64,000 nt of DNA from Halomonas sp. GD1P12 (GTDB lineage Bacteria; Pseudomonadota; Gammaproteobacteria; Pseudomonadales; Halomonadaceae): contig NZ_CP107007.1 in the NCBI RefSeq assembly GCF_025725645.1, positions 2,294,001 through 2,358,000 on the forward strand. Reading direction: 5' to 3'. Both the position numbers and the translations under genes were made by a program. Below are positions 27,658 to 37,607 of this stretch, one piece after another (position 1 is the stretch's first letter; each line of letters opens with the position of its first letter). The notes under the pieces were generated by a model, which made no database searches, had not been told where the DNA came from, and was given only the letters and a program-made list of their open reading frames with translations.

Positions 27658-29997
27658 CTATTTGCCCTGCTTCGCTTTCAAAAGCGCCGCCCCCAGCGCG
27701 CCCATCGAGCTCTCAGCGGCGGGCTTATCGCGTTGATTGCGCCCGCCTTTTGGCGCCCTCGAAGCTTTTTTATCGCGCGTCTCGCTCCCAACCCCTTCGC
27801 TTTCGATTTCATCGCTTAGCCGCATGGAGAGGCCCACGCGCTTGCGCGGTATATCCACGCTCATCACTTTCACCGTGACGATATCGCCGGCCTTCACGAC
27901 GGTTCTGGGGTCTTCGACGTACTTATCCGACAGCGCCGAGATATGCACCAGCCCATCCTGGTGCACGCCGATATCCACGAACGCGCCGAAGTGGGTGACG
28001 TTGGTGACCGTGCCTTCGAGCACCATGGCAAGGCGCAGGTCGCTGAGTTTCTCGACGCCTTCACGGAACTCCGCGGCCTTGAACTCCGGGCGCGGGTCGC
28101 GGCCGGGCTTGTCCAGCTCCTTGAAGATGTCGCTGATCGTCGGCACGCCGAAGCGCTCGTCGGCGAACGTCGCCGGGTTCAGCCCCTTGAGCGTCTGGCT
28201 ATCGCCGATCAGGCCCTTCACCTCTCGCCCGCTTTCGCGCGCGATGCGCTCGACCACCGGGTAGGCTTCCGGGTGAACGCCGCTTGCATCCAGCGGGTTC
28301 TCGGCGTCGTGAATACGCAGAAAGCCGGCGCACTGCTCGAAGGTTTTCGGCCCCAGCCGGCTGACGTCCAGAAGCGCCTTGCGGCTCTTGAACGCCCCGT
28401 GCTGATTACGCTGGGCGACGATGTTCTCGGCGATCACCGCCGAGAGCCCCGCCACGCGCGATAAAAGCGCGCTGGAGGCGGTATTGAGATCCACCCCGAC
28501 CGCGTTCACGCAGTCCTCGATCACGGCCTCCAGGCTTCTGGAAAGCTGAACCTGAGACACGTCGTGCTGGTACTGGCCCACGCCGATCGACTTCGGCTCG
28601 ATCTTCACCAGCTCCGCGAGCGGGTCCTGCAGGCGCCGGGCGATGGAGACCGCGCCGCGCACGGTGACGTCGAGATCCGGAAGCTCGCGGGAGGCGTACT
28701 CGGAGGCCGAATAGACCGAAGCGCCCGCCTCGGACACCATCACCTTGCTCAGGCGCTGCTCCGGGGCCAGGGCTTTCACCAACTCGCCGGCGAGCTTGTC
28801 GGTTTCGCGGCTGGCGGTGCCGTTACCCACGGCGATCAGCTCGACGTTATGGCGCTTGATCAGTTTAGTGAGTTCGGAAAGCGACTCATCCCAGCGGTTT
28901 TGCGGCGCGTGAGGATAGACGGTGGCCTGGTCGACGAACTGGCCCGTGGCGTCCACCACCGCGACCTTGCAGCCGGTGCGCAGGCCCGGGTCCAGCGCCA
29001 GCGTGACCTTCTGGCCCGCCGGGGCGGCCAACAGCAAGTCCTTGAGGTTGGCGGCGAACACGTCGATGGCGGTCTGCTCGGCCTGCTCGCGAAGCCGGCC
29101 CAGAAGCTCGGTCTCCAGCGCCGTGTAGAGCTTCACCCGCCAGGTCCAGCGGACTACTTCCATCAGCCACTTGTCCGCCGCGCGCCCTTCGTCACGAACG
29201 CCGACCTGTTTGGCGATGGCGACCTGGGCCGGGTGCACCGGCGCCTCCTCCTCACCCGGCAGGCGAATGGCCAGGCTCAGCACGCCTTCGTTGCGCCCGC
29301 GAAACATCGCCAGCGCCCGGTGTGAAGGCACTTTTGCCAGTTTTTCGTCGTGCTCGAAGTAATCCGAGAACTTGGCACCTTCGTTGGCCTTGCCGTCCAA
29401 CATTCGCGCGCTCAGCTCGCCCTCGTCCCAGAGCCGCTCACGCAGCCGGCCGATCAGCTCCGGGTCCTCGGCGAAGCGCTCCATGAGAATCTGCTTGGCG
29501 CCGTCGAGTGCGGCCTTGGCGTCTTCGATGGCCGGCGTGTCGCCCTCGGCGGCGCGCAGATAGCCCTGCGCCTCTCGCTCGGGATCGAGGGTCGGGTCGG
29601 CCAGCAGCGCGTTTGCCAGCGGCTCGAGCCCGGCTTCGCGGGCGATCTGCGCCTTGGTGCGCCGCTTTTTCTTGAACGGCAGGTACAAGTCTTCCAAGCG
29701 CTGCTTGGTGTCAGCGGCGTCGATGCGCGCTTTCAGCGGGCCATCGAGCTTACCCTGCTCATCGATGGCACTGATCACCGCGGCTCGGCGCTCCTCAAGC
29801 TCGCGCAGGTAGCGAAGCCGCTCGTCGAGATTTCGAAGCTGGCTGTCGTCCAGCGCCCCGGTGACTTCCTTGCGGTAGCGGGCGATAAAGGGAACCGTCG
29901 CGCCTTCGTCCAACAGCGCCACCGTGGCGCTGACCTGCTGCGTTTTCACGCCGAGCTCGTCGGCCAGGCGCGAAATAATCCGTTGATTCACATCCAT
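27658..29997 (-). CDS. tex: RNA-binding transcription accessory protein Tex
   Basis: A 779-residue nucleic-acid-binding protein related to Spt6. The N-terminal helical region ([25 protein letters not shown]) is followed by a YqgF-like fold ([18 protein letters not shown]), helix-hairpin-helix motifs ([15 protein letters not shown]) and a C-terminal S1 RNA-binding domain ([20 protein letters not shown], about residues 640-715). A charged tail of about 50 residues ends the protein. The start is set at ATG 29997 ([10 protein letters not shown]), the family start; 22 upstream codons in the open frame are dropped. Confidence 0.94.
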   Translation of the reverse strand: MDVNQRIISRLADELGVKTQQVSATVALLDEGATVPFIARYRKEVTGALDDSQLRNLDERLRYLRELEERRAAVISAIDEQGKLDGPLKARIDAADTKQRLEDLYLPFKKKRRTKAQIAREAGLEPLANALLADPTLDPEREAQGYLRAAEGDTPAIEDAKAALDGAKQILMERFAEDPELIGRLRERLWDEGELSARMLDGKANEGAKFSDYFEHDEKLAKVPSHRALAMFRGRNEGVLSLAIRLPGEEEAPVHPAQVAIAKQVGVRDEGRAADKWLMEVVRWTWRVKLYTALETELLGRLREQAEQTAIDVFAANLKDLLLAAPAGQKVTLALDPGLRTGCKVAVVDATGQFVDQATVYPHAPQNRWDESLSELTKLIKRHNVELIAVGNGTASRETDKLAGELVKALAPEQRLSKVMVSEAGASVYSASEYASRELPDLDVTVRGAVSIARRLQDPLAELVKIEPKSIGVGQYQHDVSQVQLSRSLEAVIEDCVNAVGVDLNTASSALLSRVAGLSAVIAENIVAQRNQHGAFKSRKALLDVSRLGPKTFEQCAGFLRIHDAENPLDASGVHPEAYPVVERIARESGREVKGLIGDSQTLKGLNPATFADERFGVPTISDIFKELDKPGRDPRPEFKAAEFREGVEKLSDLRLAMVLEGTVTNVTHFGAFVDIGVHQDGLVHISALSDKYVEDPRTVVKAGDIVTVKVMSVDIPRKRVGLSMRLSDEIESEGVGSETRDKKASRAPKGGRNQRDKPAAESSMGALGAALLKAKQGK

Positions 29998-30104
29998 ACG
30001 TGCCACTAACTCATGCCGGCTTTTAAATGCCGACACGGTATCACAAAGCCATGGCGCTGGCATGAAATGTCGCGCCGCTGAGCAAGGCTTCTCAAGCGCC
30101 CAAC

Positions 30105-30138
30105 GAGAAGGGGCAGCGCCTGCGCGCTGCCCCTTTTC
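30105..30138 (-). terminator. Intrinsic terminator of pckA
   Basis: Arms GGGGCAGCGC / GCGCTGCCCC around a 4-base loop, with a T-containing tail on the minus strand, 28 bases after the pckA stop. The outer A/T pairs extend the stem. Confidence 0.75.
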
Positions 30139-30165
30139 TACCTCAACACCGCTACCTCACATCGA

Positions 30166-31722
30166 TCAGGTCAGCTGCGGGCCGGCCTTGATGATCGCCT
30201 CGTCCACGCCTTCGAACTTCTTGAAGTTTTCGACGAACTTGGTGGCGAGTTCCTGCTGGTGGCGATCGAAGGCGCTCTGATCTTCCCAGGTGTCGCGCGG
30301 GTTCAGAAGGCTCGAGTCGACGCCGGGAACGGCGGTAGGCACGGCGAGATTCAAGCCGTCGATGTGGCGGGTTTCGATATCGCGCAGCACACCGGACTGA
30401 ATCGCACTGATGATCGCGCGGGTGGTCGGGATCGAGAAGCGCGAACCGCCCTCGCCATAGGCACCGCCGGTCCAACCGGTGTTGACCAGATAGACCTGAG
30501 CGTCCTTCTTCTCGACGCGCTTGATCAGAAGATCGGCGTATTCACGCGCCGGACGCGGGAAGAACGGTGCACCGAAGCAAGTGGAGAACGTCGCGGCCAG
30601 GCCCTCAGAGGACCCCATCTCGGTCGAGCCGACCTTGGCGGTGTAGCCGGAAAGGAAGTGGTACGCCGCGGCTTCCTTGGAGAGGACTGATACCGGCGGC
30701 AGCACCCCGGACATGTCGCAAGTCAGAAACACGATGGCGCTCGGCTCACCGGCCAGATTCTCCGGCACGCGCTTCTCAACGTGCTCCAGCGGGTAGGCGG
30801 CGCGGGAGTTCTGGGTCAGGCTGTCGTCGGCATAGTCAGGCGTGCGGCGGTCATCGAGCACCACGTTTTCGAGCACGGTGCCGAACTTGATGGCGTTCCA
30901 GATCACCGGCTCGTTCTTCTCGGAGAGATCGATGCACTTGGCGTAGCAGCCGCCTTCCATGTTGAAGACGATGTCGTCGCCCCAGGCGTGCTCGTCGTCG
31001 CCGATCAGGTAGCGGCCCTGGTCGGCGGAGAGCGTGGTCTTGCCGGTACCGGAAAGGCCGAAGAACAGGCACGTCTCGCCATCCTCGCCCACGTTGGCCG
31101 AGCAGTGCATCGGCAGCACGTCGGAGGCCGGCAGCAGGAAGTTCTGCACCGAGAACATCGCCTTTTTCATTTCACCGGCGTAGCGCATGCCGGCGATCAG
31201 CACCTTCTTCTGGGCGAAATTGATGATCACGGTGCCGTCGGAGTTGGTACCGTCGCGGCTCGGGTCGCACTCGAAGCCTGCGGCGTTGAGAATCGTCCAG
31301 GCCTCCTTGCCCGCCGGGTTGTAGGCGGTGGGGCGAACGAACATGGTGCGGCCAAACAGGTTCTGCCAGGCGGTTTCGGTGGTAATGCGTACCGGCAGAT
31401 AGTGGGTGGTGTCGCTGCCCACGTGAAGCTCGGCGACGAAGTGCTCGTCACCGCCCAGGTACTCTTCCACCCGCGCCCAGAGCGCGTCGAACTTGTCGGC
31501 ATCGAAGGGACGGTTGACGCTGCCCCAGTCGATGTCATCACGGGTGGTCGGCTCATCGACGATGAAGCGGTCCTTGGGCGAGCGGCCGGTGCGCTCGCCG
31601 GTGTTGACGACCAGGGCGCCGTCCGCCGAGAGGCGGCCTTCGCCCCGGGCCACGGCGCGCTCGATCAGTTCGGCGCTGCCAAGGTTGATGTGGGCGTTGG
31701 GAGCGGCTTGAGTCGTGGTCAT
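30166..31722 (-). CDS. pckA: Phosphoenolpyruvate carboxykinase (ATP)
   Basis: A 518-residue gluconeogenic enzyme converting oxaloacetate and ATP to PEP, CO2 and ADP. The kinase loop [14 protein letters not shown] is complete, along with the metal site [18 protein letters not shown] and [10 protein letters not shown]. The start is placed at ATG 31722 with SD AGGAA upstream; the open frame runs 37 codons further without family similarity. It neighbours hslO as in E. coli. An inverted repeat and a hairpin upstream may control it. Confidence 0.95.
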   Translation of the reverse strand: MTTTQAAPNAHINLGSAELIERAVARGEGRLSADGALVVNTGERTGRSPKDRFIVDEPTTRDDIDWGSVNRPFDADKFDALWARVEEYLGGDEHFVAELHVGSDTTHYLPVRITTETAWQNLFGRTMFVRPTAYNPAGKEAWTILNAAGFECDPSRDGTNSDGTVIINFAQKKVLIAGMRYAGEMKKAMFSVQNFLLPASDVLPMHCSANVGEDGETCLFFGLSGTGKTTLSADQGRYLIGDDEHAWGDDIVFNMEGGCYAKCIDLSEKNEPVIWNAIKFGTVLENVVLDDRRTPDYADDSLTQNSRAAYPLEHVEKRVPENLAGEPSAIVFLTCDMSGVLPPVSVLSKEAAAYHFLSGYTAKVGSTEMGSSEGLAATFSTCFGAPFFPRPAREYADLLIKRVEKKDAQVYLVNTGWTGGAYGEGGSRFSIPTTRAIISAIQSGVLRDIETRHIDGLNLAVPTAVPGVDSSLLNPRDTWEDQSAFDRHQQELATKFVENFKKFEGVDEAIIKAGPQLT

Positions 31723-31870
31723 GTCAGTTCCTGGGCCAGGGGCCGATTCTCGGTATGAATGCTCGGCGCGAGTGCTCGATACACAGCCGACGAGGGCTGG
31801 GTCGTGCGCTTGGGGAGTCGCGTAGCCGCTCAACGAGCGGGCCGAGCGCTGAAGACCGGCGCATTATGGC

Positions 31871-31900
31871 AAAAAGAAAGCCCCCGTCAAACGGGGGCTT
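31871..31900 (-). terminator. Intrinsic terminator downstream of hslO
   Basis: Perfect 10-bp arms AAGCCCCCGT / ACGGGGGCTT with a 3-base loop, followed on the minus strand by TCTTTTT. It lies 165 bases after hslO and about 150 bases before pckA. It ends the heat-shock operon, or acts as an attenuator if pckA is transcribed from farther upstream. Confidence 0.85.
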
Positions 31901-31912
31901 GGCGCGCCTTTT

Positions 31913-31932
31913 TTGTAGTTAAACTACTACAA
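31913..31932. promoter_or_regulatory. Inverted repeat TTGTAGT-N6-ACTACAA in the hslO-pckA gap
   Basis: Perfect 7-bp arms separated by six bases form an operator-like palindrome about 190 bases upstream of the pckA start. The form TTGT...ACAA recalls GntR-type operators, but the regulator cannot be named. The rest of the 342-base gap shows nothing else beyond the terminator. Confidence 0.4.
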
Positions 31933-32064
31933 TTCGGGCATTTTTCGTGCTGCGCTGCAGTAACTTTTCAAACGCGCGTTCGTCTTTAGTCGTGGATGCC
32001 GCTTGTTAGCTGGGCCGCCACCGATCAACCGAGCCAACGCGTTTAAAGCGCGGCGACTACACGA

Positions 32065-32940
32065 TCAGTGAATGACCGGCGCCGAGCTTCCGGGATCGTC
32101 GATTAACGCCTCGATTTCTGCCGCAGTGTAGTGATATTTCGTGTGGCAGAAGTGGCACTGCGTCTCGATCGAGCCCTGCTCTTCGAGAATATCCTTGAGC
32201 TCCGCCTCGCCCAAGGAGTAAAGCGCATGGCTCATGCGCTCACGCGAGCAGGTGCAGCCAAAGCGCAGAGCCTTGGGGTCGAACACACGCACCGTCTCTT
32301 CGTGATAGAGCCGGTAGAGCACCTCGCGCTGCTCGAGCCCTAGAAGCTCTTCTCGCTTGATCGTGTCGGCCAAATATACGCTGCGCTCCCAGGCATCGAT
32401 ATCCTGATTCTGCGAAGCGTCCGGCAGACGCTGGAGTAAAAGCCCGCCTGCGCGTTCGCCGTCGGCGGCGAGCCATAGCCTCGTGGGCAGCTGCTCGGAC
32501 TGGCTGAAGTAGGCTTCCAGGCACTTTGCCAGCGTGTCGAACTCCAGCGCCACGATGCCCTGGTAACGCTTGCCCTCTTTCGGGTCCAGCGTGATGACGA
32601 TCTGGCCTTCGCCAACCAGATCACGAAAGCCGGCCGAGTCATCGGGCAGCGCGCCCTCTTCGTTCAAGCGCGCAATGGCGCGCAGCTCGCCGCCGGGGTT
32701 GGATTCTGCCATCAAAAGCGACAGATCGCCCTGGCCGCGCACTTCGATACTGAGCGTACCGTCGAGTTTGACCGTATCGGTCAATAGCGCCACGGCGGCC
32801 AGAAGCTCGCCGAGCAGCGCGTTGACCGCGTCCGGGTAGGCGTGGCGGCTCAGCACTTCGTGGTAGGTGTCGGCGAGGGTCACGATTTCGCCGCGCACGT
32901 TGGTTTGGTCGAACATGAAACGCTGGATCTGATCAGACAT
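32065..32940 (-). CDS. hslO: Redox-regulated holdase chaperone Hsp33
   Basis: A 291-residue cytoplasmic chaperone activated by oxidation and unfolding. The C-terminal zinc switch is intact: CTC at about residues 229-231 and CHFC at about 262-265. It is the last gene of the yrfG-hslR-hslO operon, an arrangement shared with E. coli, and lies 74 bases after hslR. It traps unfolding proteins under peroxide or hypochlorite stress. Confidence 0.96.
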   Translation of the reverse strand: MSDQIQRFMFDQTNVRGEIVTLADTYHEVLSRHAYPDAVNALLGELLAAVALLTDTVKLDGTLSIEVRGQGDLSLLMAESNPGGELRAIARLNEEGALPDDSAGFRDLVGEGQIVITLDPKEGKRYQGIVALEFDTLAKCLEAYFSQSEQLPTRLWLAADGERAGGLLLQRLPDASQNQDIDAWERSVYLADTIKREELLGLEQREVLYRLYHEETVRVFDPKALRFGCTCSRERMSHALYSLGEAELKDILEEQGSIETQCHFCHTKYHYTAAEIEALIDDPGSSAPVIH

Positions 32941-33014
32941 ATAAGGCCATCGAACGAGTGGAAATGAAGTTAAAGAATAAGGAGGTGAAGCGGGAGGAAA
33001 AACGCGGACTCAGG

Positions 33015-33404
33015 CTACTCGCCCTGGTTACGCTGAAAACGCTGAATCTCGCGGCGCTGTTTCTTGTCCGGACGCTTCAGGGGGTGCTGCATGACCTCGT
33101 TGTTGAGGCGGCGCGCTTCGGTCTCCTTGGCGCGTCTGGCCTGGCTCTGCTCGGTTTCGGCGTAAAGCGTTTGCGCCTCTGGGGCGCCGCGGCGCTGATC
33201 CGAGAGTTTTACCACCTCGACCTCGTAAATGTCCCAGCCCTGGGGTACGCGAATCAGCGCGCCGACTTCCACGTTCTTGCTGGTTTTCACGCGGTCGCCG
33301 TCGTAGTGAACCTTGCCACCTTCGATGGCTTTTTTAGCCAGTGCCCGGGTCTTGAAAAACCGCGCGGCCCAGAGCCACTTGTCCAGGCGAACGCTATCAC
33401 TCAT
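33015..33404 (-). CDS. hslR: Heat shock protein 15 (S4-domain ribosome rescue factor)
   Basis: A 129-residue RNA-binding protein with an S4 domain at the N-terminus (VRLDKWLWAARFFKTRALAK) and a basic C-terminal tail. Hsp15 binds the free 50S subunit carrying a nascent chain after abortive translation. SD GGAGAG precedes the ATG, which overlaps the yrfG stop by one base (TAATG). Middle gene of the yrfG-hslR-hslO operon. Confidence 0.95.
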   Translation of the reverse strand: MSDSVRLDKWLWAARFFKTRALAKKAIEGGKVHYDGDRVKTSKNVEVGALIRVPQGWDIYEVEVVKLSDQRRGAPEAQTLYAETEQSQARRAKETEARRLNNEVMQHPLKRPDKKQRREIQRFQRNQGE

Positions 33405-34081
33405 TAAGGCTCTCCTTGCTGTGCCGGTAAGTCATCGGGAAGCAGTTGGGCGAATCGGTCCAAAGCAACGAACTCCTGAAGCGCTTTTTCGGGGCGCTGG
33501 CTGTCGGGCTGTTTGATCCCCATCAGGTACTTGATGCCGAACTCCCGGGCGCTTTCGAGCACGCTCGGGTTGTCGTCGATGAACAGCGTCCGCTGCGGGT
33601 CGAACGGCTCGCGCTCTTGAAGCGCGAACCAGAACGCCTGCTCCTCCTTGGCCGCGCCCACGTCTTCCGATGAGATGATGGCGTCGAGGTACTTTTCCAA
33701 CCCCGTCAGCGGCAGTTTCAGGCTTAAACTGGCCCGGTCGGCATTGGTGGCCAGCACGACCCTGGGGTGCGCGTTCTTGAGCCAGGTCAAAAAATCCAGC
33801 GCGTCGCTGCGAAAACCGATCAGATGCTGAATCTCGCGCTTGAGCGCCACGACATCGACATCGAGCTCCCGGCTCCAGTAAGCGAGACTGTACCAGTTGA
33901 GCGTGCCCTGCTCGCCGATGATGCGCGCCTTGAGCGTGTCTTGAGTGGCCTGGTCGAGCTTGTGTAGCTCGCCGTAGCGCTTGGGCAGATGCTCGAGCCA
34001 GAAGTGGCTGTCAAAGTGCAAGTCCAGCAGCGTGCCGTCCATATCGAGCAGGACGGTGTCGATCTCGCGCCAATCAATCAT
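33404..34081 (-). CDS. yrfG: GMP/IMP nucleotidase (HAD hydrolase)
   Basis: A 225-residue HAD-family phosphatase. Motif I is LLDMDGTLLDLHFD, motif II VVLATNADR, motif IV FIDDNPSVLESA. Orthologues of E. coli YrfG dephosphorylate GMP and IMP. The ATG at 34081 is preferred because CGGAG lies six bases upstream; the GTG two codons earlier overlaps it. First gene of the operon with hslR and hslO, and divergent from nudE, as in E. coli. Confidence 0.92.
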   Translation of the reverse strand: MIDWREIDTVLLDMDGTLLDLHFDSHFWLEHLPKRYGELHKLDQATQDTLKARIIGEQGTLNWYSLAYWSRELDVDVVALKREIQHLIGFRSDALDFLTWLKNAHPRVVLATNADRASLSLKLPLTGLEKYLDAIISSEDVGAAKEEQAFWFALQEREPFDPQRTLFIDDNPSVLESAREFGIKYLMGIKQPDSQRPEKALQEFVALDRFAQLLPDDLPAQQGEP

Positions 34082-34164
34082 GGCCACTCCGGTGTTGAAG
34101 AGACAGTCGAAACGGTAAGCGTGCTATTGTAGCGCACGGCGTTTTGTCCAGCCATGGAGGCCTC

Positions 34165-34749
34165 ATGTCCCGTCAAGATCCCATCAAACCGCACATTCTG
34201 GGCCGCGAAAGCGTGGCAAAAAGCCAGCTCTTTCACGTCGAGGCGCTGGATTTGCGCTTCTCCAACGGTGAACAGCGCCGCTTCGAGCGCCTGAGCGGCA
34301 GCGACCGCCCTGCCGTGATGATCGTCGCGATGCCGGACCCGGATCACGTGCTGCTGATTCGCGAATACGCCGCCGGTTTCGAGGAGTACGTGCTGACGCT
34401 GCCCAAGGGACTGGTCGACCCGGGCGAGGACATCCTCACCGCCGCCAACCGCGAGCTGATGGAAGAGTGTGGCGTCGGGGCACACCAGCTGGAGCCGCTG
34501 GTCGAGCTCTCTTTAGCGCCGAACTACATGCGCCACCGTATCCAGGTGGTGCTGGCCACCGACTTGTATGAAAAGCGCCTGCCCGGCGACGAGCCCGAGC
34601 CGCTGATTGTGGAAACGCACGCCCTCGAAGAGCTGCCCGCGCTTTTGCTGCGCGAGGATTTCCACGAAGCCCGCGCCATCGCCGCGCTCTACATCGCCCG
34701 CGATAAACTGCGTGACGAAAAGCGCTTTGACAGCACGGAACTGATTTAA
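34165..34749 (+). CDS. nudE: ADP compounds hydrolase NudE
   Basis: A 194-residue Nudix hydrolase active on ADP-ribose, NADH and diadenosine polyphosphates in the E. coli orthologue. The Nudix box is complete (GLVDPGEDILTAANRELMEE then CG). The start is set at ATG 34165, five bases after GGAGG; seven upstream codons are dropped. It is divergent from the yrfG operon, matching the E. coli order. No clear terminator follows; the repeat array begins about 110 bases later. Confidence 0.93.
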   Translation: MSRQDPIKPHILGRESVAKSQLFHVEALDLRFSNGEQRRFERLSGSDRPAVMIVAMPDPDHVLLIREYAAGFEEYVLTLPKGLVDPGEDILTAANRELMEECGVGAHQLEPLVELSLAPNYMRHRIQVVLATDLYEKRLPGDEPEPLIVETHALEELPALLLREDFHEARAIAALYIARDKLRDEKRFDSTELI

Positions 34750-35352
34750 ACCCCACATTACAATTTTTGCAGGCGGGTTTTGAACATGAGTATGGGTGGA
34801 ACAGCCACAGTTCGCGCTCTCTCGAACCGAGCATTCGCCCTTAGGCACCCGCTTTACCCAAGGCGCCTGTTGGCGCCATTCGCTCGCTAAAGCGGGCTCC
34901 TACAGGGGACGGCAAGCCTTCAAATGTCCCAAAGCACAGTGTTACGAACCTGGTAGGAGCAAGCGCCAGCTAGCGACCTCTCGCATCGGGCACCCAGGCG
35001 CTTGCTTCCTGTCTAACCCAAGGCGCCTGTTGGCGCCATTCGCCCGCTGAAGCGGGCTCCTACACGGGACGGCAAGCTTTCAAATGTCCCAAAGCACAGG
35101 GTTACGAACCTGGCAGGAGCAAGCGCCAGCTAGCGACCTCTCGCATCGGGCACCCAGGCGCTTGCTTCCTGCCTAACCCAAGGCGCCTGTTGGCGCCATT
35201 CGCCCGCTGAAGCGGGCTCCTACACGGGACGGCAAGCCTTCAAAATGTCCCAAAGCACGGGGTTACGAAACCTGGTAGGAGCAAGCGCCAGCTAGCGATC
35301 TCTCGAACCGGGCACACACCCTTACTGCCCGGCTCAAACCGGGCACGCCCGT
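34750..35352. repeat. Tandem 160-bp repeat (BIME-like), about 2.85 copies
   Basis: A gene-free stretch dominated by a directly repeated 160-bp unit starting at 34861, 35021 and 35181; the last copy is partial and carries two single-base insertions. Each unit contains a GGCGCC-TGTT-GGCGCC hairpin, a REP-like element ending GGGCTCCTAC, and an inverted partner GTAGGAGCAAGCGCCAGCTA. Copies differ by only a few bases, so the duplication is recent or homogenised. The sequence before 34861 looks like a decayed end of another unit. Single members of the family occur at 12.4 and 19.1 kb. Confidence 0.9.
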
Positions 35353-37458
35353 CTAGTAAGCGGGAAGCGCGGGGCTCGATCTTTTCAGCGACTGGTTGAC
35401 CCGCGCAAGTTTCTCGAGCGAGGCCTGGATGTTCTCCTCCTGAGCGCCCTTCAAACGGAACGCATCGACCACGTTGGCAAGCTCGAATACTTCGACGGTG
35501 AGGTTGTCAGCGGAGTCGGCGATCATCTGCACCTTGTGGGCGTTTTGCTGGGTCGTGCTGTCCATTTCCGCGATCGCGCCGTTGATCTGGCTGATCCCGC
35601 TACTCTGCTCATCGGAGGCGCTGGTGATGGACGCCATCAGCTCGCTGACCTGACTCACCTGGCGCATGACATTTTCGATCGATTTTTCCGCCTGCTGCAC
35701 CGCGGTGCGACCACCGTCGACTTCCTCGGTGGCGCTGTCGATCATGCGACGGATTTCCTGGGCGGCGTCGGCGGAGCGTCCGGCAAGACTTCGCACCTCG
35801 CTTGCCACCACCGCGAAGCCGCGACCGTGTTCGCCGGCGCGCGCCGCCTCGACGGAGGCGTTGAGCGCGAGAATGTTGGTCTGGAAGGCAATACCGTCGA
35901 TTACGCCGATCATTTCGGTCATTTTATCGGCGCTGTCGGCGATACGCTGCATGCGCTCGACGAGCTGCTCCATCTGTTTACGCGTGTCGCGGGTGCTGGC
36001 GGCGTTCTGCTCGGCAAGGTCGCTTGCCTGACGCGCGTTTTCGGTATTTTGCGCCACGGTCGCCGTCATCTGCACCATGCTGGAGGCAGTCTCCGCCAGC
36101 GAACTCGCCTGCTGGCCGGTGCGTTGGGAAAGCACGTCGTTCTCTTCGGCAATCTGCTCGACCGCCGGCGTCACTACAGAAACGCGGCTTTCGACCTCGC
36201 CTACCACCGCCGCCAGGCTAAAGCGCATCGTATCCAGCGAGTAGAGCAGATTGCCAAGCTCGTCGCTTCCCTGCTTTTGGGCGCGCGCGGCCAGGTTGCC
36301 GGCCGCCACCTGAAAGGTCATGTGGCGGGCGCCTTCCAGCCCCTTGAAGATCGAGCGTAGAATCACGATGCTGAGCCCCACCAGGGCCAAAAGCCCCACG
36401 ACGATCAGTACCAGCTGGGCAACGAGCATCTGCTCACGGTCGCGGTGCGCCTCCTGGACCAGCGCCTGGGCGTCGGCACGTTCCTGCTCGACGAGCTGAT
36501 CCGAAAGCTCTCGAAGCGTGCCGGTAGCCGGCAAGGCGGTATCGTTGAACGCCTCAAAAGCGGCAAAATTGCTGCCGGCGCCAAGTGCTGCCATCGTCTG
36601 ATTCAGCGCGGCGCTCCACTGTCTCAGCGTGCCATCGAAGGCTTGTATGACCGTGTCCGCGGCGTCCTCGGCGGCCAGGTACGCGCTCCACCGGGTGTCG
36701 ATTTCAACCAGCTGCTGCTGGGCGCTCGCCGTGATGGCCGCAATGTCCGCTCCTCGGGGGTTGCGCACGGCAGGCTCCACCTGCTGCACGGTTTCACTTA
36801 CCCGCCGCTCGATGCTTTGTAGATTAGCGATCGACTGAAGTCCGCCGTCGTCGAGCCGTGCCAAACGATCGCCGGCGTTGACCAGCCCGTATACCCCAAG
36901 CGCCCCGGCAAGCCCCAGCAGCACCATCGCCACGACCACCATGCCGGTCAGTCGCGCTCTAAGGCTTCCAAGCTGAAAGCGGCCAAGCAGGCCCATGATA
37001 CCCTTGCGCTGTATGGCACCCCCGCTCACGCGGTAGCGTCTCGAGGCGCCCTTTTCGCGAAGCTCCGAATAGACGTTTTCCGCCAGCGCGATGGCCTCAG
37101 GCTGCGCCTTGCGCCGCACCGAGGTGTAGCCAACGATACGGTCGCCATCGCGAAGCGCGGCGACCGTGGCGTTCACCCAGTAGTGGTCGCCATTCTTGCG
37201 CCGGTTCTTGACGTGGCCCTGCCAGGTGTTGCCTGCCTTGATGGTGTGCCAGAAATCCTTGAACGCCGCCTCGGGCATGTCCGGGTGACGAATCATGTTA
37301 TGGGGCGAGCCCATCAGCTCGTCACGGGAATAGCCGCTGACCTCGACGAACGCGGCACTGGCGTAGGTGACGTTTCCCTCCAGATCCGAACGGGAAATCA
37401 AAACGGTCTCGTCGCCGAGCACGTACTCTTTTTGAGTCACAGGTTGATTGTTTCGCAC
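35353..37458 (-). CDS. Aer-like PAS methyl-accepting chemotaxis protein with periplasmic domain
   Basis: A 701-residue chemoreceptor. An N-terminal PAS domain of the Aer type (SRSDLEGNVTYASAAFVEVS, then RHPDMPEAAFKDFWHTI and NGDHYWVNATV) probably binds FAD and senses redox state. Two membrane helices (about 170-195 and 345-370) flank a helical periplasmic region of about 150 residues, followed by HAMP and a cytoplasmic signalling domain with the hairpin tip [21 protein letters not shown]. coli Aer lacks the periplasmic domain and is about 200 residues shorter. No che genes are nearby. Confidence 0.92.
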   Translation of the reverse strand: MRNNQPVTQKEYVLGDETVLISRSDLEGNVTYASAAFVEVSGYSRDELMGSPHNMIRHPDMPEAAFKDFWHTIKAGNTWQGHVKNRRKNGDHYWVNATVAALRDGDRIVGYTSVRRKAQPEAIALAENVYSELREKGASRRYRVSGGAIQRKGIMGLLGRFQLGSLRARLTGMVVVAMVLLGLAGALGVYGLVNAGDRLARLDDGGLQSIANLQSIERRVSETVQQVEPAVRNPRGADIAAITASAQQQLVEIDTRWSAYLAAEDAADTVIQAFDGTLRQWSAALNQTMAALGAGSNFAAFEAFNDTALPATGTLRELSDQLVEQERADAQALVQEAHRDREQMLVAQLVLIVVGLLALVGLSIVILRSIFKGLEGARHMTFQVAAGNLAARAQKQGSDELGNLLYSLDTMRFSLAAVVGEVESRVSVVTPAVEQIAEENDVLSQRTGQQASSLAETASSMVQMTATVAQNTENARQASDLAEQNAASTRDTRKQMEQLVERMQRIADSADKMTEMIGVIDGIAFQTNILALNASVEAARAGEHGRGFAVVASEVRSLAGRSADAAQEIRRMIDSATEEVDGGRTAVQQAEKSIENVMRQVSQVSELMASITSASDEQSSGISQINGAIAEMDSTTQQNAHKVQMIADSADNLTVEVFELANVVDAFRLKGAQEENIQASLEKLARVNQSLKRSSPALPAY

Positions 37459-37540
37459 CTTGGATTCCCGTCAACAATTATTAAAGTTGGGTTTGAGGCA
37501 TTATCCTGATCCTCCCAAGGTTTAATTCGCCGAATAGGCA

Positions 37541-37572
37541 TAAAAAAAGCCACTCTTTTTAATGAGAGTGGC
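37541..37572 (-). terminator. Intrinsic terminator of the lon gene
   Basis: Arms GCCACTCT / AGAGTGGC with an 8-base loop, followed on the minus strand by seven T, 36 bases after the lon stop codon. Confidence 0.88.
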
Positions 37573-37607
37573 GTATTAAAGTTATCAGTCTAACGTTTTA
37601 GCGCTAT

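Noticed and set aside
34861..35316. Possible CRISPR array
   Set aside because: The period is 160 bp with near-identical units and no unique spacers; it is a tandem BIME-like duplication, and no cas gene is present.
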